A stretch of 63,863 nucleotides of DNA. Source: a virus. Below, one piece after another: positions 8,164 through 15,496 of the stretch (positions are counted from its first letter, which is position 1; each line of letters begins with the position of its first letter). The stretch is taken from positions 1-63,863 of the IMG/VR virus record IMGVR_UViG_3300044695_005730. The stretch is one strand, 5' to 3'. The position numbers were made by a program, and so were the translations under genes. A model generated the notes under the pieces. The model had not been told where the DNA came from and made no database searches. It worked only from the letters and a program-made list of their open reading frames with translations.

Positions 8164-8405
8164 ATCCTTATTATATTTGGTTTATTATTTTCTTTTGTAT
8201 TGGATACTTAATCGTAACAGACAATTCCGTAGCGAGGTTATTCATCTTGCTTACCAAACTTGCAGAAGTAGAATACCGCAAATTTAAATGGTGGATGGTT
8301 CATAACCCGATGAATCCGATTGTTCGTTATTTTATGTGGAGAAGGTCTTTACAATTAGCAAAAGAACTTCAAGAAGAACTTGCCAAAAAGCAAGAAAACC
8401 TCTAA
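8160..8405 (+). CDS. Single-span membrane protein, 81 aa
   Basis: YYIWFIIFFCIGYLIV forms one N-terminal membrane helix, followed by a basic Trp/Arg-rich segment (KFKWWMVHN, YFMWRRS) and a charged coiled tail (LAKELQEELAKKQ). Topology is likely N-out/C-in. No family recognised. Confidence 0.65.
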   Translation: MNPYYIWFIIFFCIGYLIVTDNSVARLFILLTKLAEVEYRKFKWWMVHNPMNPIVRYFMWRRSLQLAKELQEELAKKQENL

Positions 8406-8408
8406 TAT
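8380..8408 (+). promoter_or_regulatory. Probable sigma70 promoter
   Basis: TTGCCA (8380-8385), 17 bp, TAATAT (8403-8408), placed at the 3' end of the membrane-protein gene and 25 nt before the ATG at 8434. Five of six -35 bases match consensus. Confidence 0.45.
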
Positions 8409-8433
8409 AGTATGTGTAGTTGAGGATTTTACT

Positions 8434-8661
8434 ATGTCCAGGACTTATCGTAAAACTGAAGGAATGCACAGTGGTGCATTAAGGTTTCCCCATACCTTCA
8501 ATGAGATTAAAAAGTTGGATGCACTTCTACATGAAGAAGACTTGGAGGGTCTTCCATTTTCGGGACTAAATCATATCAAGGCAAGGGAACACAATCTACC
8601 GACCGCTTGGGATGATAAAGTTGTAAGTGCATATTATCAAGAAGATTATCACACTGCATAA
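8434..8661 (+). CDS. Hypothetical protein, 75 aa
   Basis: The start is set at ATG 8434 (MSRTYRKTEGMHSG), because the longer frame would read through the promoter at 8380-8408. The protein is soluble with a basic start and acidic middle (HEEDLEGLPF). No recognised family. Confidence 0.6.
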   Translation: MSRTYRKTEGMHSGALRFPHTFNEIKKLDALLHEEDLEGLPFSGLNHIKAREHNLPTAWDDKVVSAYYQEDYHTA

Positions 8662-8662
8662 A

Positions 8663-8717
8663 CCACTTTAAAAACTGTCCACTGACCCTTGACTTTTGCA
8701 GTTGAGGGTCTTATAGT
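8663..8717 (+). promoter_or_regulatory. Hairpin terminator fused to sigma70 promoter
   Basis: After a stretch shared with 6355 (CACTTTAAAAACTGTCCACT), GACCCTTGACT (8684-8694) pairs with AGTTGAGGGTC (8700-8710), an 11-bp stem including two G-T pairs with a 5-nt loop. The same bases make a promoter: TTGACT (8689-8694), 17 bp, TATAGT (8712-8717), 23 nt before the ATG at 8741. Hairpin arm and -35 are the same DNA, so termination and re-initiation are superimposed. Confidence 0.65.
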
Positions 8718-8740
8718 ATCTGTATTGAAACATCTTCACT

Positions 8741-9151
8741 ATGTACGACGCAACTGTTCAATTCAAGTTTGATGGAACATTCACCCCTTCTTATAATTCA
8801 TCGTTCTCTGATGATGACTTCATTCCCGAAGAGCATTACCTGATTACTGCACCTGCTGCTGACTTAAACTGCAAACAGTATTTCAAACTATTTGAGAAGT
8901 TTATGCTGTGTGTAGGTATGGCACCCGCAAGTATTCGTAGTGGTGCGATGTCTCTGGTCTTTAATGATTGGACTAGTGAAGAAGAACAACGCAAGGTTTG
9001 TAAAGAGTATGAAATCACGATGGATGAAGACCTTGAAGAGAAGTTCAAGGAATGGAAAGTGCGTGATGAAGAGATTGCACGACTTGTAAAAGGTCCGATG
9101 GGAACTGTATTGTCTGAAGAAGAACTCACTAATCTTGAGGAAGGGAATTGA
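8741..9151 (+). CDS. Hypothetical acidic protein, 136 aa
   Basis: Starts MYDATVQFKFDGTF, directly downstream of the hairpin/promoter at 8663-8717. Asp/Glu-rich, helical C-terminal half (EEEQRKVCKEYEITMDEDLE). No catalytic motif seen. First gene of an overlapping run to 10510. Confidence 0.65.
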   Translation: MYDATVQFKFDGTFTPSYNSSFSDDDFIPEEHYLITAPAADLNCKQYFKLFEKFMLCVGMAPASIRSGAMSLVFNDWTSEEEQRKVCKEYEITMDEDLEEKFKEWKVRDEEIARLVKGPMGTVLSEEELTNLEEGN

Positions 9152-9393
9152 AACTCATTCAATTTGTTGTGAGAGAAGACTACGGAAAGGAATATTGTCT
9201 TACACTTCTTAAGATGAAACATTATTCACTTCTTCAGGTAGAAGTTGATATTGGTGAATATGGTGATTGGTTTGAATTGCCCTATCTACAAATTAATATG
9301 GGATATGGGAGATTTTTCTCATTCCTATTCTCTGTTGGTAGGTTTGGTTTTACTTTTGATATTATTGGTAGAAATTGGAGAGATGAAGAATGA
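9148..9393 (+). CDS. Hypothetical protein, 81 aa (TTG start)
   Basis: The frame opens at TTG 9148, which overlaps the previous stop as TTGA; no earlier ATG fits. Beta-rich and aromatic, with a Phe-rich segment (YGRFFSFLFSVGRFGFTF) that could sit at a membrane. Start codon identity is uncertain. Confidence 0.5.
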   Translation: MKLIQFVVREDYGKEYCLTLLKMKHYSLLQVEVDIGEYGDWFELPYLQINMGYGRFFSFLFSVGRFGFTFDIIGRNWRDEE

Positions 9394-9776
9394 CTGAACC
9401 ACTTCACGCAAAAGTATCCGACGAAGATTACCAAAAGGTTTTAAATCTTATGAATAATCAAGAACCTTATCCCGATGAGATGTTTGAGGAAGCAGAGCGT
9501 CGTGAGAAGAGTAATCGCGTTCTTCAACGATATAATGACTTCTATAATATGGAATGTTCTGGGCTTTCTCACGGAACACCAATTACGCCAGAGTTTCAGC
9601 AAGCAATGGCATTAGAATGTATGTTGGATGCTCTGCGTTGTGAGAACCTCAATCGCGAGTATAATGAAGTTTCCACTGATGACATCAATGCTTTGATTGA
9701 AGGATTGTATCAACAGGGAAAGGATTATCTGAAAAGAGTACAAGAATTCAAAGATAGTGCTGATGGTGTAGCATGA
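9390..9776 (+). CDS. Hypothetical protein, 128 aa
   Basis: Acidic, helical protein starting MTEPLHAKVSDEDYQKV. Overlaps both neighbours by 4 bp. No motif or membrane segment recognised. Confidence 0.65.
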   Translation: MTEPLHAKVSDEDYQKVLNLMNNQEPYPDEMFEEAERREKSNRVLQRYNDFYNMECSGLSHGTPITPEFQQAMALECMLDALRCENLNREYNEVSTDDINALIEGLYQQGKDYLKRVQEFKDSADGVA

Positions 9777-9958
9777 GTAGATTTACTGAAAACCCAGATG
9801 AGATTGTACTGGAAGAGGTGAAGTTGTTTCACCTTGAAAGTATGAACGAACGAGCACTGTGGATTGGTGTTTATGGAGAAGATGGTAAAATCTATCACTT
9901 GAATATTTCTGCGAATGGTGATAAACTGAAGTATTATTGGAGCGATGAAACAGTTTAA
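9773..9958 (+). CDS. Hypothetical protein, 61 aa
   Basis: Small acidic beta-rich protein (VKLFHLESMNERALWIGVYG). The ATGA overlap with the gene before supports translation. Confidence 0.6.
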   Translation: MSRFTENPDEIVLEEVKLFHLESMNERALWIGVYGEDGKIYHLNISANGDKLKYYWSDETV

Positions 9959-10175
9959 CACTTGGTTAGAAGATTCCTACTGGTCTTGGAAATGCTGCAT
10001 TTACTCACGATTTGTGGAGTATAATGATAGAATTGATGTCGCAGCATTTTGGGAAGAGTTAAATTATGGTTCTACTCAAATGAAAGATGAATACAAAATG
10101 TCTCAACCAGGATTTGACCCTTACAATCTATCTGGTAGAGACCCTTACTACACTTATATGATGAGGAAAAAATGA
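9945..10175 (+). CDS. Hypothetical Trp/Tyr-rich protein, 76 aa
   Basis: MKQFNTWLEDSYWSWKCC... has many aromatics and ends YTYMMRKK. It overlaps the previous gene by 14 bp and the next by 4 bp. Function unknown. Confidence 0.6.
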   Translation: MKQFNTWLEDSYWSWKCCIYSRFVEYNDRIDVAAFWEELNYGSTQMKDEYKMSQPGFDPYNLSGRDPYYTYMMRKK

Positions 10176-10510
10176 ACTTTCCAGTGTGGTTAAATAAGTG
10201 GATAATCGGATTTAAACCGATTAAGTATACGCCATTCTGGTGGTGGTATCGTTTAATGTCACACCAAGGGTTTAGATTTGACGATTATCATATATGGGGA
10301 GAGTTCTGGCATTCTATCAGTAGTGGATGTGAGCATATGGAATATGTGTATAAATTTGAAGAGTTCTGGGGGAAAGGTTCTTATCCACCAGAGCGTATTG
10401 TATTACCACAGAAAGATTATGATGCTCTGGTAGAACGATTGAACGAACCACCACAATACGACGAAAAGATCGCTAGAGTATTACAACGCAAAGCACCTTG
10501 GGACACTTGA
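10172..10510 (+). CDS. Hypothetical Trp-rich protein, 112 aa
   Basis: The N-terminus is aromatic (IKYTPFWWWYRLMS), the C-terminus charged (RVLQRKAPWDT). It is the last gene before the terminator at 10522, ending the 8741-10510 operon. Similar aromatic composition to the preceding gene hints at a related fold, not proven. Confidence 0.6.
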   Translation: MNFPVWLNKWIIGFKPIKYTPFWWWYRLMSHQGFRFDDYHIWGEFWHSISSGCEHMEYVYKFEEFWGKGSYPPERIVLPQKDYDALVERLNEPPQYDEKIARVLQRKAPWDT

Positions 10511-10521
10511 AGAACTGGCAC

Positions 10522-10557
10522 AGGGCATCTCCACAGGTGCCCTTTTTGCCTTATAAT
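10522..10557 (+). terminator. Rho-independent terminator followed by TATAAT
   Basis: AGGGCATCT (10522-10530) pairs with AGGTGCCCT (10535-10543), a 9-bp stem with a 4-nt loop and TTTTT at 10543-10547. A perfect -10 TATAAT follows at 10552-10557 with no clear -35. Third example here of hairpin plus -10. Confidence 0.85.
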
Positions 10558-10580
10558 GACTTCATACACACAGAAACCTG

Positions 10581-10751
10581 ATGACTTTTCTATCTGGACT
10601 TGAAACTTATTCTCTGTTTTTTATTGGAGTTTATGCGGTAAATCAGGTTTGGAATGTTTTTACAAAAGAACGAACCCAAACTAAAATCTTCACCGAAGCA
10701 CTTCTTTGGGCAGGAGTTTGGATTGTTTTTGATAAAATCGTTGGTATTTGA
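10581..10751 (+). CDS. Small membrane protein, 56 aa
   Basis: MTFLSGLETYSLFFIGVYAV begins one hydrophobic span and FTEALLWAGVWIVFDKI a second. It is the first gene after the terminator/TATAAT at 10522-10557, 23 nt after the -10. A two-span inner-membrane micro-protein is inferred. Confidence 0.55.
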   Translation: MTFLSGLETYSLFFIGVYAVNQVWNVFTKERTQTKIFTEALLWAGVWIVFDKIVGI

Positions 10752-10753
10752 AA

Positions 10754-10885
10754 ATGCCTGACGACCTTCAAAGAGAAGAAGAAATTTTTCTCAAAGCACT
10801 TGAAGAATACAAAGAGAAAAAATCACAAGAACCAAAAGACAAAACCACAAACACTCTACCAGCAGTTATTGCCGCAGTATTATGA
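10754..10885 (+). CDS. 43-aa charged peptide
   Basis: MPDDLQREEEIFLKALEEYK forms a strongly charged helix; the tail is TLPAVIAAVL. Its stop overlaps the next ATG (ATGA). Unknown. Confidence 0.5.
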   Translation: MPDDLQREEEIFLKALEEYKEKKSQEPKDKTTNTLPAVIAAVL

Positions 10886-11130
10886 CTAAAATTCCACTCA
10901 AAGCAATCACAGTTACATACACCCGAACTCTCACAGTTGCTCCCACAACTGAAATGTTTGAGGACTGGGAGGATTATCCAGACCAAGAAGGATTTGAGAG
11001 TTTAGTGCTTCAAGAATTGTTTGATAAAATCCATTATGAGATGGGAGGACCAGCAAATCCTATGCCTTATACTAATGTAAAACAACTTGAAGATGTTGAA
11101 ATTGATTTTGATTGGGATGATGAAGAATGA
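10882..11130 (+). CDS. Hypothetical acidic protein, 82 aa
   Basis: Begins with a beta strand (LKAITVTYTRTLTVAPTTEM) and ends in an acidic run (DFDWDDEE). Overlaps its neighbours. No recognised family. Confidence 0.6.
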   Translation: MTKIPLKAITVTYTRTLTVAPTTEMFEDWEDYPDQEGFESLVLQELFDKIHYEMGGPANPMPYTNVKQLEDVEIDFDWDDEE

Positions 11131-11297
11131 ATGACTACCTATTTGAATATTCTGGTGAAGTTATAATTGCTGCTGATACTTATGAGGAAGCAGAAAAACT
11201 ACTAAAAAATATGATGTGGGATGTTCGTGGTGTTTATAATTACCACATGGTTCACTCCACTGTAAGTGTGCTTGCTAATGATGAGGATGAAGAATGA
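11127..11297 (+). CDS. Hypothetical protein, 56 aa
   Basis: MNDYLFEYSGEVIIAADTYE reads as beta-beta-helix (ADTYEEAEKLLKNM), a small ferredoxin-like alpha/beta pattern. Starts and ends in ATGA overlaps. Unknown role. Confidence 0.55.
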   Translation: MNDYLFEYSGEVIIAADTYEEAEKLLKNMMWDVRGVYNYHMVHSTVSVLANDEDEE

Positions 11298-11494
11298 AAG
11301 TTTATGATTACCGAATTGTAGAAGACCTCAATTTGAAAACTTTGAAACCTCATTTTCTAATTCAATATTATCATCTTACTGAAAAAAAGTATCATCTCTA
11401 CTCAAATGATACATTTCAAACACTTCAAGAAGCACAAGAAGCAATACGACTAATTAGGAAATACAAAGAACCTTTCTATCATTATGTGGAGTGA
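11294..11494 (+). CDS. Hypothetical protein, 66 aa
   Basis: MKVYDYRIVEDLNLKTLKPH... with a final helix QEAQEAIRLIRKYKEP. Soluble small protein, coupled to the gene before. No family recognised. Confidence 0.6.
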   Translation: MKVYDYRIVEDLNLKTLKPHFLIQYYHLTEKKYHLYSNDTFQTLQEAQEAIRLIRKYKEPFYHYVE

Positions 11495-11497
11495 GAA

Positions 11498-11680
11498 ATG
11501 ACTAAACAAGAACTCAAAGAACTTCTCACACCAGAGTTTCTTTCTACACTTCATAGTGCTGTGGAGTGTTGTAATTGGAAGGTTGATATGATAGAAACGA
11601 TGGAGTTTTGTAATTGGTGCTATAGGTTAGCAGGACAACCAGAACCATATTATGATGTGGATTTTGAGATGGAGGACTAG
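11498..11680 (+). CDS. Hypothetical protein, 60 aa
   Basis: Helical acidic protein with four Cys (VECCNW, FCNWCY). A metal-binding site is possible but the spacing fits no known zinc motif. Confidence 0.55.
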   Translation: MTKQELKELLTPEFLSTLHSAVECCNWKVDMIETMEFCNWCYRLAGQPEPYYDVDFEMED

Positions 11681-11682
11681 GA

Positions 11683-11745
11683 ATGAATAACCACCCATCA
11701 TACTGCTGTCCTAAATGTGGAGAACTTTTCTACTTATTTGGATAA
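11683..11745 (+). CDS. 20-aa zinc-ribbon-like stub
   Basis: MNNHPSYCCPKCGELFYLFG ends at TAA 11743. CCPKCG looks like one half of a zinc ribbon whose second half is missing. The +1 frame continues as the next entry, so this may be a decayed gene or a tiny real peptide. Confidence 0.35.
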   Translation: MNNHPSYCCPKCGELFYLFG

Positions 11746-11875
11746 GGATAGTAGAAAAATTATTGCTTCTGTTATTCGTGCTATTGTAAGTGATTATGAG
11801 ACTTGGGAAGATGGAACTTATATGGTAAAATCAAAGGATATTCTTGAGATTGCTGATGAATTGGAGGCACTCTAA
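11717..11875 (+). CDS. 52-aa protein with GTG start, +1 to the stub
   Basis: From GTG 11717: a helical acidic protein (LDKDSRKIIASVIRAIVSDY, ILEIADELEAL). No ATG is available in this frame, so either GTG is used or it is reached from the preceding stub. Its stop overlaps the next ATG (TAATG). Confidence 0.45.
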   Translation: MENFSTYLDKDSRKIIASVIRAIVSDYETWEDGTYMVKSKDILEIADELEAL

Positions 11876-12048
11876 TGATTTTAAATGAAGAAGTCATCAA
11901 ACTTGTAAAAGAACACTTTGAGGAAGATTGGGATGAGAATGATGGTTGGGAGTATTCTGGAAACTTTGATGCCTTTGTGAAGTTTGCCCAAGAAATCTTT
12001 CAAATGGGCTATAATGAAGGTAGTTATGATATGTCCTACTATGAGTGA
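11875..12048 (+). CDS. Hypothetical protein, 57 aa
   Basis: MILNEEVIKLVKEHFEEDWD... is strongly acidic and helical and ends YNEGSYDMSYYE. Overlaps the preceding stop and the next start. A related pattern (FQAGFQAAY, VGYNMGRMEG) occurs in the genes at 12727 and 12962, suggesting a small family. Confidence 0.55.
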   Translation: MILNEEVIKLVKEHFEEDWDENDGWEYSGNFDAFVKFAQEIFQMGYNEGSYDMSYYE

Positions 12049-12268
12049 AATGAAACCCTTTATCTTTATCTTCATCATTCCACTTCTTATCATTACTGGT
12101 TATTTCCTTTCTATGGAACTACTGAATACTTACAATACTCAAAAGGACAGAGAGATGTTCTTGAAATCTTATGAGATTGTGTTAGAATGTAGGAAGTCTT
12201 ATAATTTGATTAATTCCGCAACTAACATTTGTGGTGAAGTTCCTGTATTTGTGGATGCTGTAAAATGA
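12041..12268 (+). CDS. Membrane-anchored small protein, 75 aa
   Basis: MSEMKPFIFIFIIPLLIITG is an N-terminal span; the remaining ~50 residues (CRKSYNLINSATNICGE) lie outside with two cysteines. ATG 12041 is preferred because it overlaps the upstream stop (ATGAGTGA). Confidence 0.6.
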   Translation: MSEMKPFIFIFIIPLLIITGYFLSMELLNTYNTQKDREMFLKSYEIVLECRKSYNLINSATNICGEVPVFVDAVK

Positions 12269-12552
12269 ATAACGATTGGAAACCAACTGAAAATAACATT
12301 TCATCTCCTTGGGATGTGAATGTTCAGGAGAACAACATAGGAGAACCACTAAAAACAGGTGTAGTTGATTATAGTAAATATCAAATACTTCAACTTCCAA
12401 AGAATTCCAATTGGAGGTGTTATATGTTTGGTAATCGTCCTGGTAAAAATGGAATAATGTATATTCCATCAGAAGGACGAGTTCCTAATCGTTTTGTGAG
12501 ATGGATGATGCGAATTTGTTTTGATTGCTTATGGGTGAAAGAAAATGACTGA
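12265..12552 (+). CDS. Hypothetical protein, 95 aa
   Basis: MNNDWKPTENNISSPWDVNV... with a basic aromatic C-terminus (NRFVRWMMRICFDCLWVKE). Overlaps both neighbours. No family recognised. Confidence 0.6.
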   Translation: MNNDWKPTENNISSPWDVNVQENNIGEPLKTGVVDYSKYQILQLPKNSNWRCYMFGNRPGKNGIMYIPSEGRVPNRFVRWMMRICFDCLWVKEND

Positions 12553-12730
12553 ACGAGTAAAATTCACACAAGTATCCAGAGTAATCTGCCCCAAGACAGG
12601 TATTCATTATCTTGATGCAATTGATGAGAATGGACAACACTGGATTGCACAAATGGAAACTGGTGTGGAACGGTGGATTACATACAAAGAAGTTTGGAAA
12701 AGAGACCCCCAACAACCATTTGACTTATGA
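12545..12730 (+). CDS. Hypothetical protein, 61 aa
   Basis: Beta-rich small protein (TQVSRVICPKTGIHYLDAID, GQHWIAQME) that reads like a small beta barrel. Coupled by overlap to both neighbours. Confidence 0.6.
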   Translation: MTERVKFTQVSRVICPKTGIHYLDAIDENGQHWIAQMETGVERWITYKEVWKRDPQQPFDL

Positions 12731-12969
12731 AACATCCAGCAAACGATTGGGACTTTGATGATACAATTGAAGAAGCATTTCAGGAATGGTTTAATGACCT
12801 TAATGGTGGTTTTGCACTTCGTAGTGAATATTTTTTCGGTGATTGCGAAGTTCAGGATGTAAATACTCGTAAGGATTTGATGTATAAGTGGTTGCACTCT
12901 GCGTTCGTTGTGGGGTATAATATGGGAAGAATGGAAGGACTTGAAGTGGGACTGACGAATAATGACTGA
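12727..12969 (+). CDS. Hypothetical protein, 80 aa
   Basis: Acidic protein starting MKHPANDWDFDDTIEEAFQE, with a closing helix FVVGYNMGRMEGLEVGL that resembles segments of the genes at 11875 and 12962. Confidence 0.6.
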   Translation: MKHPANDWDFDDTIEEAFQEWFNDLNGGFALRSEYFFGDCEVQDVNTRKDLMYKWLHSAFVVGYNMGRMEGLEVGLTNND

Positions 12970-13471
12970 AATTGAAAAGACAGAAGCAGAAATCAAAGTG
13001 CTTCAAAAGAAACTGGAACTCCTCAAAGAGATTGAGAAGCACAAATCACCAGTAGAAGAAGCATACAAAGATTGGTGGGGGCAATATCCTGAATTAGAAA
13101 CTGATTCCAAGTATGATGATATGAGGTGGAGGTGTTTCCAAGCAGGTTTTCAGGCAGCATACGAAGAGAAGGTGAGGGAAGATGATTATTATAATAAAGT
13201 AAAGTGTGATGAGAAAGACAATCCAAAACCTATGGATGATGTGGTGAATAGGTTGGTGAAAAAATACCAAGCACAAAAACTCTACAATATGATAAGAGAT
13301 GAACTTGATTATCTTGGTTATGATGTTGATTGTTGTGATGCGATTGTAGATTTGGTGGAGAAATGGTTGCCGAAAGAACAATCAGCAGCAGGAAGTCAGA
13401 ATGTAGATACTGAATTACTTGTGGATGGACACAATCACTGTTTGCAGAAAATCAAGGAGATGCTACGGTGA
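12962..13471 (+). CDS. Coiled-coil protein, 169 aa
   Basis: Residues 1-35 are a coiled coil (TEIEKTEAEIKVLQKKLELL). The middle carries RWRCFQAGFQAAYEEK, similar to neighbouring genes. The C-terminal half is helical with several Cys (DVDCCDAIVDLVEKWLP). Possibly a DNA-binding or scaffold protein; not recognised. Confidence 0.6.
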   Translation: MTEIEKTEAEIKVLQKKLELLKEIEKHKSPVEEAYKDWWGQYPELETDSKYDDMRWRCFQAGFQAAYEEKVREDDYYNKVKCDEKDNPKPMDDVVNRLVKKYQAQKLYNMIRDELDYLGYDVDCCDAIVDLVEKWLPKEQSAAGSQNVDTELLVDGHNHCLQKIKEMLR

Positions 13472-13608
13472 ACGATGATATGCCGTGGGTTAATCTCACT
13501 CAAGAAGAAGTAGATGACCTTCGTAAGAAAAAGTATGAACTCACTGAATACGGTAAAGAGAAACTTCGTCAACTTATGAAAGACAATGGAAGCGAAACAG
13601 AACACTAA
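13468..13608 (+). CDS. 46-aa protein, GTG start
   Basis: GTG 13468 overlaps the previous stop as GTGA. The product NDDMPWVNLTQEEVDDLRKK is helical and charged. Unknown. Confidence 0.5.
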   Translation: MNDDMPWVNLTQEEVDDLRKKKYELTEYGKEKLRQLMKDNGSETEH

Positions 13609-13726
13609 TTACTTACCACATACATTAGTATTGCTGATGTTTCTGGCACTTGACTTTATGGTGATAGTTGGACTATTCTGGCACGGTAAGGCAAACTTCT
13701 TGGAGGTATTCAAGCATCTGAAATGA
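13586..13726 (+). CDS. Membrane micro-protein, 46 aa
   Basis: MEAKQNTNYLPHTLVLLMFL leads into one hydrophobic helix (TLVLLMFLALDFMVIVGLFW) with a basic tail. Overlaps the previous gene by 23 bp and the next by 4 bp. Confidence 0.5.
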   Translation: MEAKQNTNYLPHTLVLLMFLALDFMVIVGLFWHGKANFLEVFKHLK

Positions 13727-13857
13727 CTGAAGAACAAAAGGCACTACTTGAAATAGTTGCAGAAGAACTTGGTGGAAAACTTTACACAGTAATTGTGACT
13801 GACAAGTACAATGAACACAAGAAAATTGTGATTGAATATGCTCAACAAAAACGATAA
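13723..13857 (+). CDS. 44-aa hypothetical protein
   Basis: MTEEQKALLEIVAEELGGKL... ends IEYAQQKR; a small alpha/beta peptide overlapping both neighbours. Confidence 0.5.
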   Translation: MTEEQKALLEIVAEELGGKLYTVIVTDKYNEHKKIVIEYAQQKR

Positions 13858-14014
13858 AATACTTGAGGTTCGTTTATACTCTCCTCACAAGTGTGATTAT
13901 GTTTGTGAAAGAGAAGATGGAACCTATTATGTCTTTATGAGACGTGGTGAGGATTCTTATTGGGAACTGAACGGCACTAAAAATCAATGGACTTGGGGTG
14001 AGAAAATCAAATGA
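13838..14014 (+). CDS. 58-aa hypothetical protein
   Basis: ATG 13838 is preferred over the TTG six bases upstream. Beta-rich (ILEVRLYSPHKCDYVCERED, YYVFMRRGEDSYWEL), resembling a small SH3-like barrel. Overlaps its neighbours. Confidence 0.55.
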   Translation: MLNKNDKILEVRLYSPHKCDYVCEREDGTYYVFMRRGEDSYWELNGTKNQWTWGEKIK

Positions 14015-14328
14015 CAAATCTGGAGTATTATGTCACTCACGTTTTTCCAACAGGGTGGCATACGATTACATCAGCGTTCCGTATCTGGTGTGACTTGATG
14101 ACAGGAAACTATAAGGATTATGCCCTGATGTGGTATGATGACCCTGAAGAAGAATGTATAGATTGGTTCTGGTCATATCTGGGCGATGATGATGTTCTTC
14201 CCAAAGAGTTTCTTGAGTATATCCATCAACTTGCCGATGATGTGATAACTGGTAAGGAAAAGGTATATCCTATAGATGATGTAATTGATAGAGTTAAAAA
14301 TCTTGTTGGAGATATGATTGATGATTGA
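14011..14328 (+). CDS. Hypothetical protein, 105 aa
   Basis: Acidic, Trp-rich protein (CIDWFWSYLGDDDVLPKEF) starting MTNLEYYVTHVFPTGWHT. No membrane segment or known motif. Overlaps the RlpA-like gene. Confidence 0.6.
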   Translation: MTNLEYYVTHVFPTGWHTITSAFRIWCDLMTGNYKDYALMWYDDPEEECIDWFWSYLGDDDVLPKEFLEYIHQLADDVITGKEKVYPIDDVIDRVKNLVGDMIDD

Positions 14329-14635
14329 AACTTTGATTGCTGGATTGACTTGTGGAATTGCAACTTTTTACGGAGTAGGAGACGGATTTCATGGACAAAC
14401 AACTGCTAACGGTGAGCGGTTTGATGCTTATCGTTGGACTGCAGCTCATCCTTATCTACCTATGGGTAGCAAAATTAGGATAACAAATCAAGACAACGGA
14501 AAACAAGTTATTGTAAGAGTAAATGATCGTGGTCCATATAGTCATGCTGACTTGGATTTGTCTTATGCTGCCTTTGCTCATATTGCTTCTACGAGTAAGG
14601 GCAACGCTACTGTGTGTTGGAGAGTAGTCGGTTGA
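14321..14635 (+). CDS. RlpA-like double-psi beta-barrel protein
   Basis: A 104 aa protein matching RlpA/expansin-type barrels: IATFYGVGDGFHGQTTANGE, then AYRWTAAHPYLPMGSKIRIT, then VIVRVNDRGPYSHADLDLS, the classic VRVNDRGP motif holding the catalytic Asp of RlpA lytic transglycosylases. The start is too short for a clear Sec signal (MIETLIAGLTCG), so export, if any, may use holin or lysis. RlpA enzymes cut glycan strands lacking stem peptides; here a role in lysis or wall access is inferred. It lacks the SPOR domain of cellular RlpA. Confidence 0.8.
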   Translation: MIETLIAGLTCGIATFYGVGDGFHGQTTANGERFDAYRWTAAHPYLPMGSKIRITNQDNGKQVIVRVNDRGPYSHADLDLSYAAFAHIASTSKGNATVCWRVVG

Positions 14636-14946
14636 TTTCCACTGAACTATTTCCTTACGAAAATCATCCTTACCGACTTGAGTTTGGTGAAGGAAAGAAT
14701 GCCACAATTTGTTGGTTTGAATGTGAAGAGCACTTGCAAAAACACATTACCCGATATAAACTTAAACCAAAAGAAATTAAAGTTCAGTACAGAGATGAAA
14801 AACCCCCTAAACCAAGTAAAGCAAACAAGACAAAGGTACGACAAGCAACTGAACCAACCAATAACCGAAGTTCTGGTGCAGTTCAAAAACGAAAACCCAG
14901 CGTGGGTTCCACTAGAAACACTCCTCGCAATAAAAAGTCAAAATGA
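14632..14946 (+). CDS. Conserved-looking protein with basic tail, 104 aa
   Basis: Opens at TTG 14632, overlapping the RlpA-like stop. N-terminal beta domain (YRLEFGEGKNATICWFECEE) and a Lys/Pro/Arg-rich disordered tail from about residue 50 (RDEKPPKPSKANKTK to NTPRNKKSK). The ICWFECEEHLQKHI type of motif is familiar from cyanophage unknowns. Tail composition suggests nucleic-acid binding; not proven. Confidence 0.6.
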   Translation: MISTELFPYENHPYRLEFGEGKNATICWFECEEHLQKHITRYKLKPKEIKVQYRDEKPPKPSKANKTKVRQATEPTNNRSSGAVQKRKPSVGSTRNTPRNKKSK

Positions 14947-15107
14947 CTAATAAAGTTAATCTTATTCTTGCCTTGACGCAAGTGGAAAATATTGCTAAAC
15001 TTATGGAAGGCAATATGTATGAGGGATTTATGTCTTCTCATCTTCTACCACTAAAATATGAGTTTGAACGCCAACTGAGTTTATTGAATGAAAAAACAAC
15101 TGATTGA
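14943..15107 (+). CDS. 54-aa helical protein
   Basis: MTNKVNLILALTQVENIAKL... is helical and amphipathic, ending LSLLNEKTTD. ATGA overlap upstream and 20-bp overlap downstream. Unknown. Confidence 0.5.
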   Translation: MTNKVNLILALTQVENIAKLMEGNMYEGFMSSHLLPLKYEFERQLSLLNEKTTD

Positions 15108-15300
15108 TAATTGTTTCTATGTGGAGCAAAAACGCTGGGGGACTTGGCAATCTTATCACGAAGATGGTACTGGTATTATCACCTCACTGACTGAAGAAGA
15201 ATGTGTCAGGAGTACAAGATATTACTTGAAATGGAAACAGGAAGGTGCTATAAATGATAGTGGAGTGACTTATTCTTCTACTGTGGATGGAAAACTTTAG
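15088..15300 (+). CDS. Hypothetical protein, 70 aa
   Basis: MKKQLIDNCFYVEQKRWGTW with a beta-helix pattern and IITSLTEEECVRSTRYYLKW. Overlaps both neighbours. No family recognised. Confidence 0.6.
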   Translation: MKKQLIDNCFYVEQKRWGTWQSYHEDGTGIITSLTEEECVRSTRYYLKWKQEGAINDSGVTYSSTVDGKL

Positions 15301-15496
15301 GAAAGGCGAGAGGGTAATTTATCTTGGATGCTCACCAGAACAAAATAACTGGGGCAGCAATGATGACCCATCTAAACTTCTTATAGAAGGAGCAATCTAT
15401 TACATCGAAAAGGTAGAAGTCCATACCTGGCATACTAAACTCTCCTTGAGAGGGGTTTATGGCAAATTTAATTCCGTTTGTTTTAAGAAACTATGA
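15287..15496 (+). CDS. SH3-like small protein, 69 aa
   Basis: FRKGERVIYLGCSPEQNNWG followed by alternating strands (GAIYYIEKVEVHTWHTKLSL) reads as an SH3/KOW-like barrel. Overlaps neighbours. Function unknown. Confidence 0.55.
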   Translation: MENFRKGERVIYLGCSPEQNNWGSNDDPSKLLIEGAIYYIEKVEVHTWHTKLSLRGVYGKFNSVCFKKL

